From NCBI RefSeq assembly GCF_000577245.1, contig NZ_CBYO010000006.1, positions 62,001 to 126,000 on the forward strand: a stretch of DNA of 64,000 nt. Direction: 5' to 3'. A model generated the notes under the pieces. That model was not told the DNA's origin. It saw only the letters and a program-made list of their open reading frames with translations, and ran no database searches. The translations under genes and the position numbers were made by a program. The stretch is from Paucisalibacillus algeriensis. GTDB taxonomy: Bacteria > Bacillota > Bacilli > Bacillales > Amphibacillaceae. Shown one piece after another: positions 17,764-27,056 of the stretch. How positions within the stretch are numbered: the first letter of the stretch is position 1; every line of letters begins with the position of its first letter.

Positions 17764-19578
17764 ATGCAAACATTCTATACCATACAGTCAGGGGATACAT
17801 TGGGTGCTATAGCTAATCGCTTTGGGATTGCAACTAAAGCCCTCATTGCAGCAAATAACATCACATCCCCTGATACCATATTCATTGGGCAACAACTATC
17901 CATCCCACCTGGAATAAATCGCTATAGGGTTAAAATAGGGGATACACTTTATAACATAGCTCTTCAATTTAGAATTCCAACTTCAGTCATTATTCAAGCA
18001 AATAACTTAAAAGCACCATACACCATTTTTCCAAATCAACTTTTAGTAATTCCACCTGGTCTTCCATTCTACATGGTGCAGCCTGGTGACACATTGTACC
18101 AAATCGGCTTACGCTATAATGTGATGACCGCTGGAAGAGTGAACACAGATGTTATTCGCTCTACCAACAACCTATCTTCTACCGTGATTTACCCTGGAAT
18201 GCGGCTCATGATTCCATATGCTCCTCTTGGTGAAGATGGGATGATTGCCTACACCGCTGGGCAAGTAGAAGGTTTCGATATCTGGCTTTACGATCTAGCA
18301 AATGGGAATACACATAAACTTACAAATGGATTAGGAGAATCTTCCTCTGTCCCATATTGGTCACCAAACCGTGAAAAGATCGCGTTTGTGGGCAGGAACA
18401 ACATTATTTATATCATTAATATTTCAACAGGTTCAGTTGCACAAATAGATCAGCTAGCTGAGGGGTTAGGTGCCTACCTAGATTGGTCGGCTGACAGTCA
18501 AACCCTCGCCTACGCAAAACAAAACCAAATTATGCTTTATAATATTAATACGCACCGTGCACAAATAATTAACCAATCAGAAGCTACGGATGTGCAATGG
18601 TTCCCAACTGGCAATCAATTACTTTTTCAGGCAACAGATGAGAATGGGTTTAGTCAACTATACCGTGTTCAAGCTACTGGTACTGGACTTACGCAAATCA
18701 CCGCAAACACAGGTGGAAGATATAATAATGTCCGCCTCTCCCCAAATGGCCGGTACATTCTCTATACGACACCAGGGGTTAGCATCTCCATTATTCATAT
18801 TATCGATTTAGTAACTGGAAATATATTCGAGGTTGAGGGAGGACCATTAGCGAAGAACTACTTTCCAACCTGGTCTAATGATTCCTCGTCCATTGCCTTT
18901 AGTGCTACAGTGCTAGAAGAACTAGGATATTTTTCATTTATAAGAATTGCCAACTATCAGGGGGTTAATGAACAGACAATCGCCATTTCAAACTGCTTCT
19001 CTACCCCTGTTGATTGGTCACCAAACGGTGCAAAGATAGCTTATCTATCTGGTTGTACAACCGAATCATTCGCTAGTGAACTTTGGGTAACGGATATAAG
19101 AAGCCAAGTAACAAGAAAATTAGTAACTCAACCTAACATTATGGCCATAAAATGGGCACCAATATCACCTAAAGAAACGCTAGCAACATATCGAAATAAC
19201 CAGTTTCGCGTTCAATTTCAGTATCCATCACACTGGGAGCAAATCACTCCGGAGCGATACGAAGGAACCAACGGATTTTTTCAATTAGCTGCGATATCAT
19301 CACCAGCTTCCATTGACATTGTTTGCCAGAATGAAGCAAACCATATGTTAATGCCCTATGGCTCTGATCCACATATCAACCCCACATTAATTCAGAACCA
19401 AGAAGCCTGTTTCATATACCCTTCTTCTGACCAGCCACCAGAAATGAACAATCAAGCGGCATTAATCATTCGTTACCCTAATCCAATTACTATTGGTGAA
19501 GACACATACCAATCCTTCATCTTATGGGCAGATAGAAAACATATTAATGTAATTGGTTCGACCGTTAGATTTCTATAA
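17764..19578 (+). CDS. Triple LysM plus TolB-like beta-propeller protein
   Basis: 604 residues. Three LysM repeats: FYTIQSGDTLGAIANRFGI (about 4), YRVKIGDTLYNIALQF (about 58) and YMVQPGDTLYQIGLRYNV (about 105), each ending in a P-G or P-Y turn. Residues about 160-500 carry PD40/TolB-type blades (PYWSPNREKIAFV, LDWSADSQTLAYA, LSPNGRYILYT, PTWSNDSSSIAF, VDWSPNGAKIAYL). No signal peptide: like many spore-coat LysM proteins it may be targeted to the cortex/coat by LysM binding, but sporulation control is not shown here. ATG 17764 follows GGAGGG. Confidence 0.85.
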   Translation: MQTFYTIQSGDTLGAIANRFGIATKALIAANNITSPDTIFIGQQLSIPPGINRYRVKIGDTLYNIALQFRIPTSVIIQANNLKAPYTIFPNQLLVIPPGLPFYMVQPGDTLYQIGLRYNVMTAGRVNTDVIRSTNNLSSTVIYPGMRLMIPYAPLGEDGMIAYTAGQVEGFDIWLYDLANGNTHKLTNGLGESSSVPYWSPNREKIAFVGRNNIIYIINISTGSVAQIDQLAEGLGAYLDWSADSQTLAYAKQNQIMLYNINTHRAQIINQSEATDVQWFPTGNQLLFQATDENGFSQLYRVQATGTGLTQITANTGGRYNNVRLSPNGRYILYTTPGVSISIIHIIDLVTGNIFEVEGGPLAKNYFPTWSNDSSSIAFSATVLEELGYFSFIRIANYQGVNEQTIAISNCFSTPVDWSPNGAKIAYLSGCTTESFASELWVTDIRSQVTRKLVTQPNIMAIKWAPISPKETLATYRNNQFRVQFQYPSHWEQITPERYEGTNGFFQLAAISSPASIDIVCQNEANHMLMPYGSDPHINPTLIQNQEACFIYPSSDQPPEMNNQAALIIRYPNPITIGEDTYQSFILWADRKHINVIGSTVRFL

Positions 19579-19585
19579 AGTTCTA

Positions 19586-19613
19586 GGGAGGTAAAATCCA
19601 CACCTCCCTTTTC
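19586..19613 (+). terminator. Terminator after the LysM gene
   Basis: GGGAGGT, nine-base loop, ACCTCCC, TTTTCC. Confidence 0.8.
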
Positions 19614-19669
19614 CTATGTCAAAAGCACTATATTCTTCACATTAACTTAACACTGGCTTTACATTACAT

Positions 19670-19678
19670 TGGTATAAT
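19670..19678 (+). promoter_or_regulatory. Extended -10 promoter of the chemoreceptor gene
   Basis: TG-G-TATAAT (19670-19678), 38 bases before the TTG start, with no good -35. This is a candidate SigA site; no clear SigD (TAAA/GCCGATAT) site was seen. Confidence 0.5.
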
Positions 19679-19715
19679 TTACTATATATAATTTTGGTTT
19701 GTGTGGGGGATAAAA

Positions 19716-21407
19716 TTGAACAACAAGAAGAAAAAAACTAGTGACAGAAAAGGAATTAGTCTCAGAAAAAGATTGTTAATCATATTCCTTTCCTTATTAA
19801 CAATTTCTGTTATTGCAGTTGGAATAAGCTCCTACTCCATAGCTAGGAATACTACAATGGAGGCTATTGAAAAAAGACTATTAAGTGAAGTAGATCTAAC
19901 AAGTGATCTCGCTAGCAATTTAAAATTCACGTATGTTAGTGATGAAGATTACTTCTGGCAACAACTTGAAATCAGTGTACGTTCTCAAAAGGTTAAGCTT
20001 GATAGCGATGGAATGAAATCCGATTATTTTTACATAACTGAGAATAATGTAGTACCGTTTAAAATTAGTGAAGAAACCTTATTAGAAATACCAGCATCCC
20101 TAATCTCAGCCATTCAAGAAAAGGAACACGGGACCATTCATCAATCCGTTAACGGGGAAGATTATACAGTGAGCTTTGTTGAGATGGATGAAATAAATGG
20201 AACTTATGTTGTAATGGTACAAACCTCTAGCTATATGGGGAGTATCAATCAAATGGCTTATTTCATGATTGGTATTATTATTGTTAGTATTTTAATTGCA
20301 ACCATCACCGTTCTTCTTTTCGTTCGCGGTATTACGAACCCATTAAGTTTGCTTAGGGAAAAGATGAAGAATGTTCGTAATGGAAACTTGCAAGAGGACA
20401 CCTTTACAATTAAAACAACAATACCTGAAATATCCTCATTAGTAAAAAGCTATCATGCGATGGTTACATATATGAGGTCTATGCTAAATCAAATTAATGA
20501 TACAACCACCCATCTTGAACAAACTGGAAGTGAGCTACAACAATCATCTGAAGGGACACTTGCATCGAGCCAGGACCTTATAGAGGCCATCATCGCGGTC
20601 AAAAATGGTGCCGAACAAACTGCAAGTAGTTCTGAAGGAAGCTCGGAATCCTTCCAATCCATAAAGCAAAAAATTGAAAAGATGATTAGTAGCATGGAGA
20701 CTATTTTCTCGAATGCACGTGACATGGACATCTCAGCAAAGCACGGTGAAAAAAATATATCAGAACTTATTAATACCGTGGATACATTTAATCAAGACTT
20801 CGACCATCTAACTTCAACCATTCATCATGTTCAAACCTATTCTAATTCCATAAGTCAGCTGGTTGGATTAATTCAAGGTATAGCAGATCAAACAAAGCTC
20901 CTATCGTTAAACGCGTCGATTGAAGCTGCAAGAGCAGGGGATGCTGGAAAAGGATTTGCAGTAGTCGCAAGCGAGGTTGGTAAACTTGCTGAACAATCAT
21001 CTAGTGCAGCAGAACAAATAACAGAATCCATTACAAATATGGACACGATTACAAATACCGCAACAAAAGAATTCGAGCAGATGCTTACCAAAACAAAAAC
21101 GACATTAACTAAATCAAGTGAATCGAAACTATCCATCAATGAGATGATGCAAGAAATATTTGAAGTTAGCACCGAACTGGAACGGTTACAAGATGACCTG
21201 AAATTACTAGAACAACTCCTCCCTCCACTTGAAAGAGAGACAGTTGGATTCTTATCCGTATCCCAGGAAACACTAGCTAGTGCCGAGGAGATGTTAGCTA
21301 GTAGTGAAAGTCAAGTGAAGCAAATGGAACATACACATGAGGTTGGAATAAAGCTTACCAATATATCAAAATCACTATTAGAAAGCACCAAACAATATAA
21401 AACATAA
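19716..21407 (+). CDS. Methyl-accepting chemotaxis protein
   Basis: 563 residues. Basic N-terminus, TM1 (about 20-42), extracellular sensor (about 45-185) without a recognisable ligand motif, TM2 (about 187-210), HAMP (about 211-262, [15 protein letters not shown]), then a long coiled-coil signalling domain with the CheA/CheW tip [20 protein letters not shown] and [14 protein letters not shown]. Senses an unknown cue and feeds the flagellar Che pathway. TTG 19716 was chosen because GGGGGAT lies four bases upstream. No chemotaxis genes nearby. Confidence 0.92.
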   Translation: MNNKKKKTSDRKGISLRKRLLIIFLSLLTISVIAVGISSYSIARNTTMEAIEKRLLSEVDLTSDLASNLKFTYVSDEDYFWQQLEISVRSQKVKLDSDGMKSDYFYITENNVVPFKISEETLLEIPASLISAIQEKEHGTIHQSVNGEDYTVSFVEMDEINGTYVVMVQTSSYMGSINQMAYFMIGIIIVSILIATITVLLFVRGITNPLSLLREKMKNVRNGNLQEDTFTIKTTIPEISSLVKSYHAMVTYMRSMLNQINDTTTHLEQTGSELQQSSEGTLASSQDLIEAIIAVKNGAEQTASSSEGSSESFQSIKQKIEKMISSMETIFSNARDMDISAKHGEKNISELINTVDTFNQDFDHLTSTIHHVQTYSNSISQLVGLIQGIADQTKLLSLNASIEAARAGDAGKGFAVVASEVGKLAEQSSSAAEQITESITNMDTITNTATKEFEQMLTKTKTTLTKSSESKLSINEMMQEIFEVSTELERLQDDLKLLEQLLPPLERETVGFLSVSQETLASAEEMLASSESQVKQMEHTHEVGIKLTNISKSLLESTKQYKT

Positions 21408-21410
21408 AAC

Positions 21411-21437
21411 AAAAGACTGGCTAAATGCCAGTCTTTT
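21411..21437. terminator. Terminator between the chemoreceptor gene and pst operon (probably both directions)
   Basis: AAAAGACTGGC, loop TAAAT, GCCAGTCTTTT followed by more T. Reading on the minus strand also yields a T-rich tail, so it may end the pst transcript too. Confidence 0.85.
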
Positions 21438-21481
21438 TTTATATTCATCAAGGGGGGGAAGATGAAAATTCAATATATAGT

Positions 21482-22285
21482 TTAACCAAAGCGACCAGAA
21501 ATATAATCTTCCGTACGATTATCCGTTGGCTTTGTAAAAATAGTATCCGTAACATCAAACTCTACTACTTCTCCATTCAGGAAGAAAGCAGTACGATCTG
21601 ATATCCGAGCAGCTTGTTGCATATTATGCGTTACGATAATAATGGAATAGTCTTTTTTCAATTCCTGAACTAAATCCTCAATCTTAAGGGTTGATTTTGG
21701 ATCCAATGCCGAAGTAGGTTCATCCATTAAAATAACATCAGGTTCAATCGCTAATGTTCGGGCAATACATAAACGTTGTTGCTGTCCACCAGATAAACCA
21801 TAAGCATTTTCCTTTAATCGATCCTTTACTTCGTCCCAAATGTAAGCGCCACGTAGACTTTTCTCAACAATTTCATCCAGTATCTTCTTGTTGCGAATCC
21901 CATGAATTCTCGGACCATAAGCAATGTTATCGTAAATGGACTTTGGAAATGGATTTGGCTTTTGGAAAACCATTCCTACACGGGTTCTAAGATTCTCAAC
22001 TTTAAAGGATTTATCTAAAATACTTTGTCCTTTATAGGTTATCTCACCAGTTGTTCGCACAGTTGGAACTAATTCTACCATGCGATTTAATGTTTTTAAA
22101 TAGGTGGATTTTCCACATCCAGAAGGACCAATAATTGCCGTTACTTCTTTTTCATTAATTTTTAGATTAATATCCTTTAAAGCATGTGTCTCACCATACC
22201 AAAGGTTTAAATCCTTTGTATCAAAAACAATATTTTTATTCGCTTGTACTAGGGATGCCATATCTGTATTACTATTGTTTACCAT
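21482..22285 (-). CDS. pstB: Phosphate ABC transporter ATPase PstB
   Basis: 267 residues. N-terminus [16 protein letters not shown], Walker [29 protein letters not shown] (PstB-specific), signature LSGGQQQR, Walker [30 protein letters not shown]. Energises phosphate import. ATG 22285 was chosen with AAGGAG seven bases ahead; a TTG 11 codons upstream would swallow that RBS. Last gene of pstSCAB. Confidence 0.95.
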   Translation of the reverse strand: MVNNSNTDMASLVQANKNIVFDTKDLNLWYGETHALKDINLKINEKEVTAIIGPSGCGKSTYLKTLNRMVELVPTVRTTGEITYKGQSILDKSFKVENLRTRVGMVFQKPNPFPKSIYDNIAYGPRIHGIRNKKILDEIVEKSLRGAYIWDEVKDRLKENAYGLSGGQQQRLCIARTLAIEPDVILMDEPTSALDPKSTLKIEDLVQELKKDYSIIIVTHNMQQAARISDRTAFFLNGEVVEFDVTDTIFTKPTDNRTEDYISGRFG

Positions 22286-22338
22286 ACCTATATTCTCCTT
22301 AACTGTTAAAAGACTCAAAGTTATTCATCCTCCTTCGC

Positions 22339-23223
22339 TTAGAAACGTTGTTGGAATTTATTACGGATAAATATTGCAGCTGAATTCAATACAAATAACA
22401 ATATCAGTAGAACTATAATTGTACCTGCAGCAAGATTTGCATATTCGGCTACTAATGATGAATCAATAGTCCAGTAATAAATTTGCATCGGAAGGGCTGT
22501 AAATTTATCAAAGATTCCCTCTGGGAAAGGAATAATTAACGCAGGGATTCCGATTACAGTTAGTGGCGCTGTTTCTCCAATGGCGCGTGAGAGCGCTAAG
22601 ATCGCTCCTGTTAACATACCCGGTAAGGCAGCTGGTAAAATTACGTTCTTAATCGTTTGCCATTTTGTTGCTCCCATACCATAAGAAGCTTCACTTAAAA
22701 ACCCCGGTACGGCACGTATTGCTTCTTGAGCTGCAACAATTACGATAGGAAGAATTAATAGAGATAGGGTTAAACCACCAGCTAAGATAATATTCCCCAT
22801 TTCCATCGCCCGAACAAATATGGTTAGTCCTAAAATCCCATATACAATTGATGGTACACCTGCTAAATTAGCTATATTAGTTTGAATAATGGATTGCAGA
22901 CGACCTTTTTTGGCATACAACTCAAGATAAATTGCCGTCCCAATACCGAGGATCAGTGTAACTGGTGCTACGACTAACATCATCCATAATGTTCCTAGCA
23001 GTGCACCCATGATTCCTGCACGTTCAGCATCAGTAGATTGTCTACCCGTTAGAAAGTTCCAATCAATCCAACCAATACTATCCACTACCACTCGATAGAT
23101 TAATATAGCTAATACAATAAGTCCAAAGAGAGTTGCTAGTAAGAACAAAACTTTTAATATATTATTTTTGGCAATTCTTCCATCCATGCGCTTTGTTACT
23201 TGTTCTGCATTTAAATACTTCAT
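22339..23223 (-). CDS. pstA: Phosphate ABC transporter permease PstA
   Basis: 294 residues, six TM segments. The permease loop (ASYGMGATKWQTIKNVILPA) and SRAIGETAPLTVIG, a PstA/PstC signature, are visible. ATG 23223 follows GGGAGG and starts one base after the pstC stop. Confidence 0.95.
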   Translation of the reverse strand: MKYLNAEQVTKRMDGRIAKNNILKVLFLLATLFGLIVLAILIYRVVVDSIGWIDWNFLTGRQSTDAERAGIMGALLGTLWMMLVVAPVTLILGIGTAIYLELYAKKGRLQSIIQTNIANLAGVPSIVYGILGLTIFVRAMEMGNIILAGGLTLSLLILPIVIVAAQEAIRAVPGFLSEASYGMGATKWQTIKNVILPAALPGMLTGAILALSRAIGETAPLTVIGIPALIIPFPEGIFDKFTALPMQIYYWTIDSSLVAEYANLAAGTIIVLLILLFVLNSAAIFIRNKFQQRF

Positions 23224-23224
23224 T

Positions 23225-24178
23225 TTAGTATTCCTCCCTAAATTTACGAGAGACATATCTTGCAAGTAGATTCATTAATAATGTGAATACAAATAACGTC
23301 ATTGCAACAGCATACAGGCTATAATAAATCGTTGTTCCGGCTGCAGCTTCCCCGCCAGATACTTCTACAATGTAAGCCGTCATCGTCTGCATAGATTGTG
23401 TAATATCAAAGGTAAAGTTTTTCGAGCTACCACTTGCAATTGTAACAATCATCGTTTCTCCAATGGCACGTGAAATTCCCAGTACAAAGGACGCGATAAT
23501 TCCTGAAAGAGCAGCTGGGATAACCACCTTAAACGTTGTTTCTAACTTTGTAGCACCTAGCCCTAATGCACCTTCACGCATTGCGTTTGGAACAGAACTC
23601 ATAGCATCCTCAGAAAGAGAAGCAATCATCGGGATAATCATGATTCCCATTACAATACCAGGACTTAATATATTAGTCGCTGCAACATCTGGCCAGATGG
23701 AACGAATAAGTGGAGTCACAAAGGTAAAAGCAAAGAATCCATAAACGATTGTCGGAATCCCAGCTAGAATTTCTAGCATCGGTTTTAATACTCTTCTAAC
23801 TCGGTCAGATGCATATTCACTTAAATAGATTGCAGCCATTAAACCAATAGGACCCGCTACTAGCATAGCAATTGCCGATGATATAATCGTTCCATTTAAC
23901 AACGGCAATACACCAAACTCAGGGTTTTGACTCATTGGTTTTAGTACAGTCCCTGTAAAGAAGTCCCAAATGGGAACGAGTTTAAAAAATTCAATTGTCT
24001 CAAATAATAGTGTCATCACAATTCCAACAGTTGTAAAGACAGTAATGATCGCAAATAAAAATAGTACTACTGGAATCAGTTTTTCCGTTAGACTAGATAA
24101 ACTTTTTCCTTGTTTGTTTTTGGCGATCATTTCCTTTACATCGATGGAGGTATTTTCAAATTTGTTGTTTGCTGCCAT
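23225..24178 (-). CDS. pstC: Phosphate ABC transporter permease PstC
   Basis: 317 residues, six TM segments. Shows EGALGLGATKLETTFKVVIP and SRAIGETMIVTIASG, and the C-terminal AVAMTLFVFTLLMNLLARY. ATG 24178 was preferred over an upstream TTG that would include the RBS AAGGAG. Pairs with PstA as the phosphate channel. Confidence 0.94.
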   Translation of the reverse strand: MAANNKFENTSIDVKEMIAKNKQGKSLSSLTEKLIPVVLFLFAIITVFTTVGIVMTLLFETIEFFKLVPIWDFFTGTVLKPMSQNPEFGVLPLLNGTIISSAIAMLVAGPIGLMAAIYLSEYASDRVRRVLKPMLEILAGIPTIVYGFFAFTFVTPLIRSIWPDVAATNILSPGIVMGIMIIPMIASLSEDAMSSVPNAMREGALGLGATKLETTFKVVIPAALSGIIASFVLGISRAIGETMIVTIASGSSKNFTFDITQSMQTMTAYIVEVSGGEAAAGTTIYYSLYAVAMTLFVFTLLMNLLARYVSRKFREEY

Positions 24179-24211
24179 TTTACGCAGCTCTCCTTCCAAA
24201 TCGTAAAGTCA

Positions 24212-24245
24212 ATAAGATGAGAGCATATTTGTGCCCTCATCTTAT
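24212..24245 (-). terminator. Intercistronic hairpin between pstS and pstC
   Basis: ATAAGATGAG (24212-24221) pairs with CTCATCTTAT (24236-24245), extended by GCA/TGC inside. There is no T-run right behind it on the minus strand, so it may stabilise pstS mRNA or attenuate, giving excess binding protein. Confidence 0.7.
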
Positions 24246-24285
24246 GATATTCTGTGAGAAAATCTTTCTATGTTAGTCTATTTAA

Positions 24286-25296
24286 TTATTGAAGTGCTTT
24301 TAATTCCTCAACTAAGGTTTGAGCTTCTTCTTCTGGAATTGGAGCAAACCCAGTCTCGCCAGCTACGTCATTAGCACTTTCCATTACATAGATTGCATAG
24401 TCAAGAACTTGTGCTTTTTCTTTTGCATTGTTTACGTTCAAGTAAGTGAATACCGGACGAGTAAATCCTGCATAATCTCCATCTTCAGCAATTGTGTCTA
24501 GTGATGGAACTACTGCACCTTCACCAAAGTCAATTCCTACAGCGTTAACTTTCTCTTTATTGCTATCATAGTATCCAAATCCGAAGAAACCAATTGCATT
24601 TACATCTTCAGAAACTAGTGTAACTAGAGTTGAGTAGTCTTGTTGAAGATTGATATCACCAACTAAATCTTGTTCTTCCAAAATATTTTCATAGAAGAAT
24701 TCATAAGTTCCATGATTTTCGTTTGGACCGTACGTTTGGATTTTTTCATTTGGCCAATCAGCATTAACATCAGACCAATTAGTGTATTCGCCAAGGAAGA
24801 TTCCTTTTACTTGATCAGTAGTTAATTCAGTTGCCCAATCATTTTCTGGATGTGTAACAATTGTTAAACCATCTAAAGCAACTTTTAATTCTTTTACGTC
24901 AATTCCAAGCTCTTCTGCTTTCGCTTTTTCTTCATCTTTAATTAAACGTGATGCATCGTTAAAGTCTGTACCATTTTCTTGCAAGAATTTTTCAAAACCT
25001 GCAGAAGTTCCAGCGCGGCTTACTTCTACAGAGACATTTGGTTGTACATCAAGCATATAATTTTCAGCTAATTTAGACATTAGTGGAAATACAGTACCAG
25101 ATCCATCAATTACTACGCTACCTTCTAATTCTTCAGAAGCACCTTCTGATTCACTTCCGCTATCTGTGTTTTCTGAAGCTTCGTTGTCTGAAGCGTTATC
25201 CCCAGAATTGTTGTCTTCTTCGCTATCCCCACATGCAACAAGCATTATTGCTAAAGCTGCTACAAATAGAAACATTAAATACTTTTTGAATTTCAT
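24286..25296 (-). CDS. pstS: Phosphate-binding lipoprotein PstS
   Basis: 336 residues. Lipobox MLVAC (Cys22), an acidic Ser/Asn/Glu linker to about residue 58, then the PBP-like phosphate-binding domain with VVIDGSGTVFPLMSKLAEN and SRAGTSAGFEKF (phosphate-contacting Ser/Thr), YGPNENHGTYEFF. High-affinity phosphate capture outside the membrane. RBS GGGGAGG. The promoter carries a PhoP box. Confidence 0.95.
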   Translation of the reverse strand: MKFKKYLMFLFVAALAIMLVACGDSEEDNNSGDNASDNEASENTDSGSESEGASEELEGSVVIDGSGTVFPLMSKLAENYMLDVQPNVSVEVSRAGTSAGFEKFLQENGTDFNDASRLIKDEEKAKAEELGIDVKELKVALDGLTIVTHPENDWATELTTDQVKGIFLGEYTNWSDVNADWPNEKIQTYGPNENHGTYEFFYENILEEQDLVGDINLQQDYSTLVTLVSEDVNAIGFFGFGYYDSNKEKVNAVGIDFGEGAVVPSLDTIAEDGDYAGFTRPVFTYLNVNNAKEKAQVLDYAIYVMESANDVAGETGFAPIPEEEAQTLVEELKALQ

Positions 25297-25364
25297 CTAA
25301 AATTGTCCTCCCCAAAGTGCAATTTATGTTTTTAGAGGGTTTGTATTTCCCTCTTACAAACCTA

Positions 25365-25418
25365 AGTATAGGGGACGAATGTTAAGTAGATATGGAGTAA
25401 ATGTAAAGGGTTTGTAAA
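25365..25418 (-). promoter_or_regulatory. PhoP box and promoter of pstSCAB
   Basis: Minus strand: TTTACA (25418-25413), TTTACA (25407-25402), TCCATA (25396-25391, degenerate), TTAACA (25385-25380), at exact 11-base steps, then nine bases to TATACT (25370-25365). Four TT(A/T/C)ACA units at 11-bp period upstream of a -10 is the B. subtilis PhoP-binding arrangement. Confidence 0.88.
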
Positions 25419-25432
25419 TTTATTATTCTATT

Positions 25433-25797
25433 TAGAAGGCTGTTTTCTGAAAGAATTGTTGTTAATTATATAGTTGATAGAAACTATGTGGTTCTTATGA
25501 TTACTGTTACAGCATCTAACCCGCTCCGGAAATACACTCCGCTAGTTTAAGGTATTCAAGCTAAACACGTACCCTTTTTATGAAAGTTAACACTAGCACA
25601 GGTAGAATAAAGAGACTCCTGCGGAAATATCACGTGTCCGAAGACCCCGCAAAAGATGCACCTGCGTCTTCTAGTAACGCTACGGAGTGTATTTCCTTAG
25701 CGGGTATGTTGCTCAACCATAAATCTCTAGTTACGCACTGTTTCTATCAACCATGAAAACAAAAGCAACAATCATTTCGAAAACTGCCTTTTAGAAA
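25433..25797. repeat. Long imperfect inverted-repeat element (copy B)
   Basis: Bases from 25433 are complemented, with mismatches, by bases up to 25797. Matching arm blocks are AGGCTGTTTTCTGAAA against its complement near 25781-25796; GTTGATAGAAAC against GTTTCTATCAAC; and the inner arm 25519-25541 (CCGCTCCGGAAATACACTCC) against 25683-25705 with two mismatches. The centre has a GACTCCTGCGGAAAT...CCCCGCA segment of a type common in Bacillaceae repeats. No gene inside. Confidence 0.85.
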
Positions 25798-25915
25798 GAC
25801 ATTCTTTTCTTAAAATAAGACTAAATTCCTAATTCACCATGGAATCCGCGAATATAGTAGACAACTTTTAAAATCGTGATAAAATTTAAATAAGAGATTA
25901 AAAGGGGAAATTGCT

Positions 25916-26479
25916 ATGAACTTGTGGATGAGAAAAATAGCCGTTGCATTAATTGCTATATTGACTTTTGGTTTATACACACCTACTTATTTAATTGCCG
26001 ATGAGGAAAGTAACGAGGTTGTTTCTCCAAAAGATCATAATCATAGTGAAATTGACGTTGAAGTTGTCTCTGATGAAATAGAAGACATCGATGTTATAAG
26101 TACCTTTACGGAAAAAGCAAAACAGCAAAGCCTAACAAAGTTTGGTCCAAAAATTTCTGAGAAAGTCGAAGTGGAATTTAACCAGATTATTTTACCCAAA
26201 ATTGAACAAGCACTAGCAACCATTCTTGAAAATGAAGATACTTCTTTTATTTCTATTACAGAACAACCATCTAATGGATATGGAGAACGAATTTTTAATA
26301 TCTTTAATGAATTAACAAAGGAAGATATTGCAAAGTTTCACGTAAGACGTGATAACAGACCACTAGAAGGGTATTGGTTTAACTTCCATTATCATCTAAA
26401 AGATGACAAATTTGAAACGCATCATACATTGGGCGAGATTTATTGGGATAAAAACACACCACCAAAATGGATGTCCTAA
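25916..26479 (+). CDS. ypjP: YpjP-like secreted protein
   Basis: 187 residues. N-terminal signal or anchor (MNLWMRKIAVALIAILTFGL), an acidic linker, then the conserved YpjP body: LTKFGPKISEKVEVEFNQII, ILPKIEQAL, KFHVRRDNRPLEGYWFNFHY and the C-terminal GEIYWDKNTPPKWMS. Near full length relative to B. subtilis YpjP. No biochemical function is known; expected outside the membrane. RBS AAAAGGGG. Confidence 0.9.
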   Translation: MNLWMRKIAVALIAILTFGLYTPTYLIADEESNEVVSPKDHNHSEIDVEVVSDEIEDIDVISTFTEKAKQQSLTKFGPKISEKVEVEFNQIILPKIEQALATILENEDTSFISITEQPSNGYGERIFNIFNELTKEDIAKFHVRRDNRPLEGYWFNFHYHLKDDKFETHHTLGEIYWDKNTPPKWMS

Positions 26480-26496
26480 TCCATATTATTACAAGA

Positions 26497-26523
26497 AAAA
26501 CCTCCAGGAATGGAGGTTTTTTT
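26497..26523. terminator. Bidirectional terminator between ypjP and sspH
   Basis: AAAACCTCC, six-base loop, GGAGGTTTT, with A-runs on one side and T-runs on the other. It directly abuts the stop codon of the convergent sspH gene. Confidence 0.88.
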
Positions 26524-26701
26524 ATAGCTGTTCATATAAGTTTGTAAGTTGAACATCAAATTCATTTTGAGGATCATCAAGTGGAAAAATTCTAGCAGTA
26601 TTATTTTCATTTACTTGTTGGATATATACTTGCCTACCATTGTAAGTAACTTGTTTCATCTCTGGTGACTGTGAAATCTCTTCAGCTCTCATACGATGCA
26701 T
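26522..26701 (-). CDS. sspH: H-type small acid-soluble spore protein (copy 1)
   Basis: 59 residues. Starts MHRMRAEEISQSPEMKQVTY, then NGRQVYIQQVNENNTARIFP, matching SspH proteins (RA-x-EI start, VTYNG, VYIQ, TARI-PLD). Minor SASPs are made in the forespore, usually under SigG. ATG 26701 was chosen because GGAGGG is eight bases away; the ATG at 26707 is too close. A paralogue lies 19 bases upstream. Confidence 0.88.
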   Translation of the reverse strand: MHRMRAEEISQSPEMKQVTYNGRQVYIQQVNENNTARIFPLDDPQNEFDVQLTNLYEQL

Positions 26702-26720
26702 TTCCATAACCCTCCATTAT

Positions 26721-26909
26721 TTATAACGATATTGGACCAGATTCGTTCAATCCATCTAAATCAACTTCTTGTTCATGATGAATTGCATCCAAGGGAAATA
26801 CTTTGGCAGTCTCCCCCTTGACCTCCTGAATATAAACAGGGATGCCATGATAATTAACATTTACAAATACCTCTGAATCAACTATCTTCTCTGCACGCTG
26901 TATATCCAT
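26721..26909 (-). CDS. sspH: H-type small acid-soluble spore protein (copy 2)
   Basis: 62 residues. MDIQRAEKIVDSEVFVNVNY then HGIPVYIQEVKGETAKVFPL, the SspH pattern. ATG 26909 behind AAGGAGAG is the proper start; a longer upstream reading lacks homology. Divergent in sequence from copy 1, so an old duplication. Forespore expression is inferred from family knowledge. Confidence 0.88.
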   Translation of the reverse strand: MDIQRAEKIVDSEVFVNVNYHGIPVYIQEVKGETAKVFPLDAIHHEQEVDLDGLNESGPISL

Positions 26910-27056
26910 TTTTTCTTCTCTCCTTCTACTTCCCCTCATAGTACAATTATTTTTAGCAAATAATAATGTACTATACGAGGTTAAAAAGGGATGATTTGAT
27001 ACAAATTTCCAAATCCAAATATACCTTATAAAGAGTGTCATGACATCTAGATATAT

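Noticed and set aside
22299-22328. Nine-codon minus-strand frame (MNNFESFNS) between pstA and pstB with a good RBS
   Set aside because: Too short to support as a gene; its RBS may just be a leftover. Kept as a note because it could tune pstB translation.
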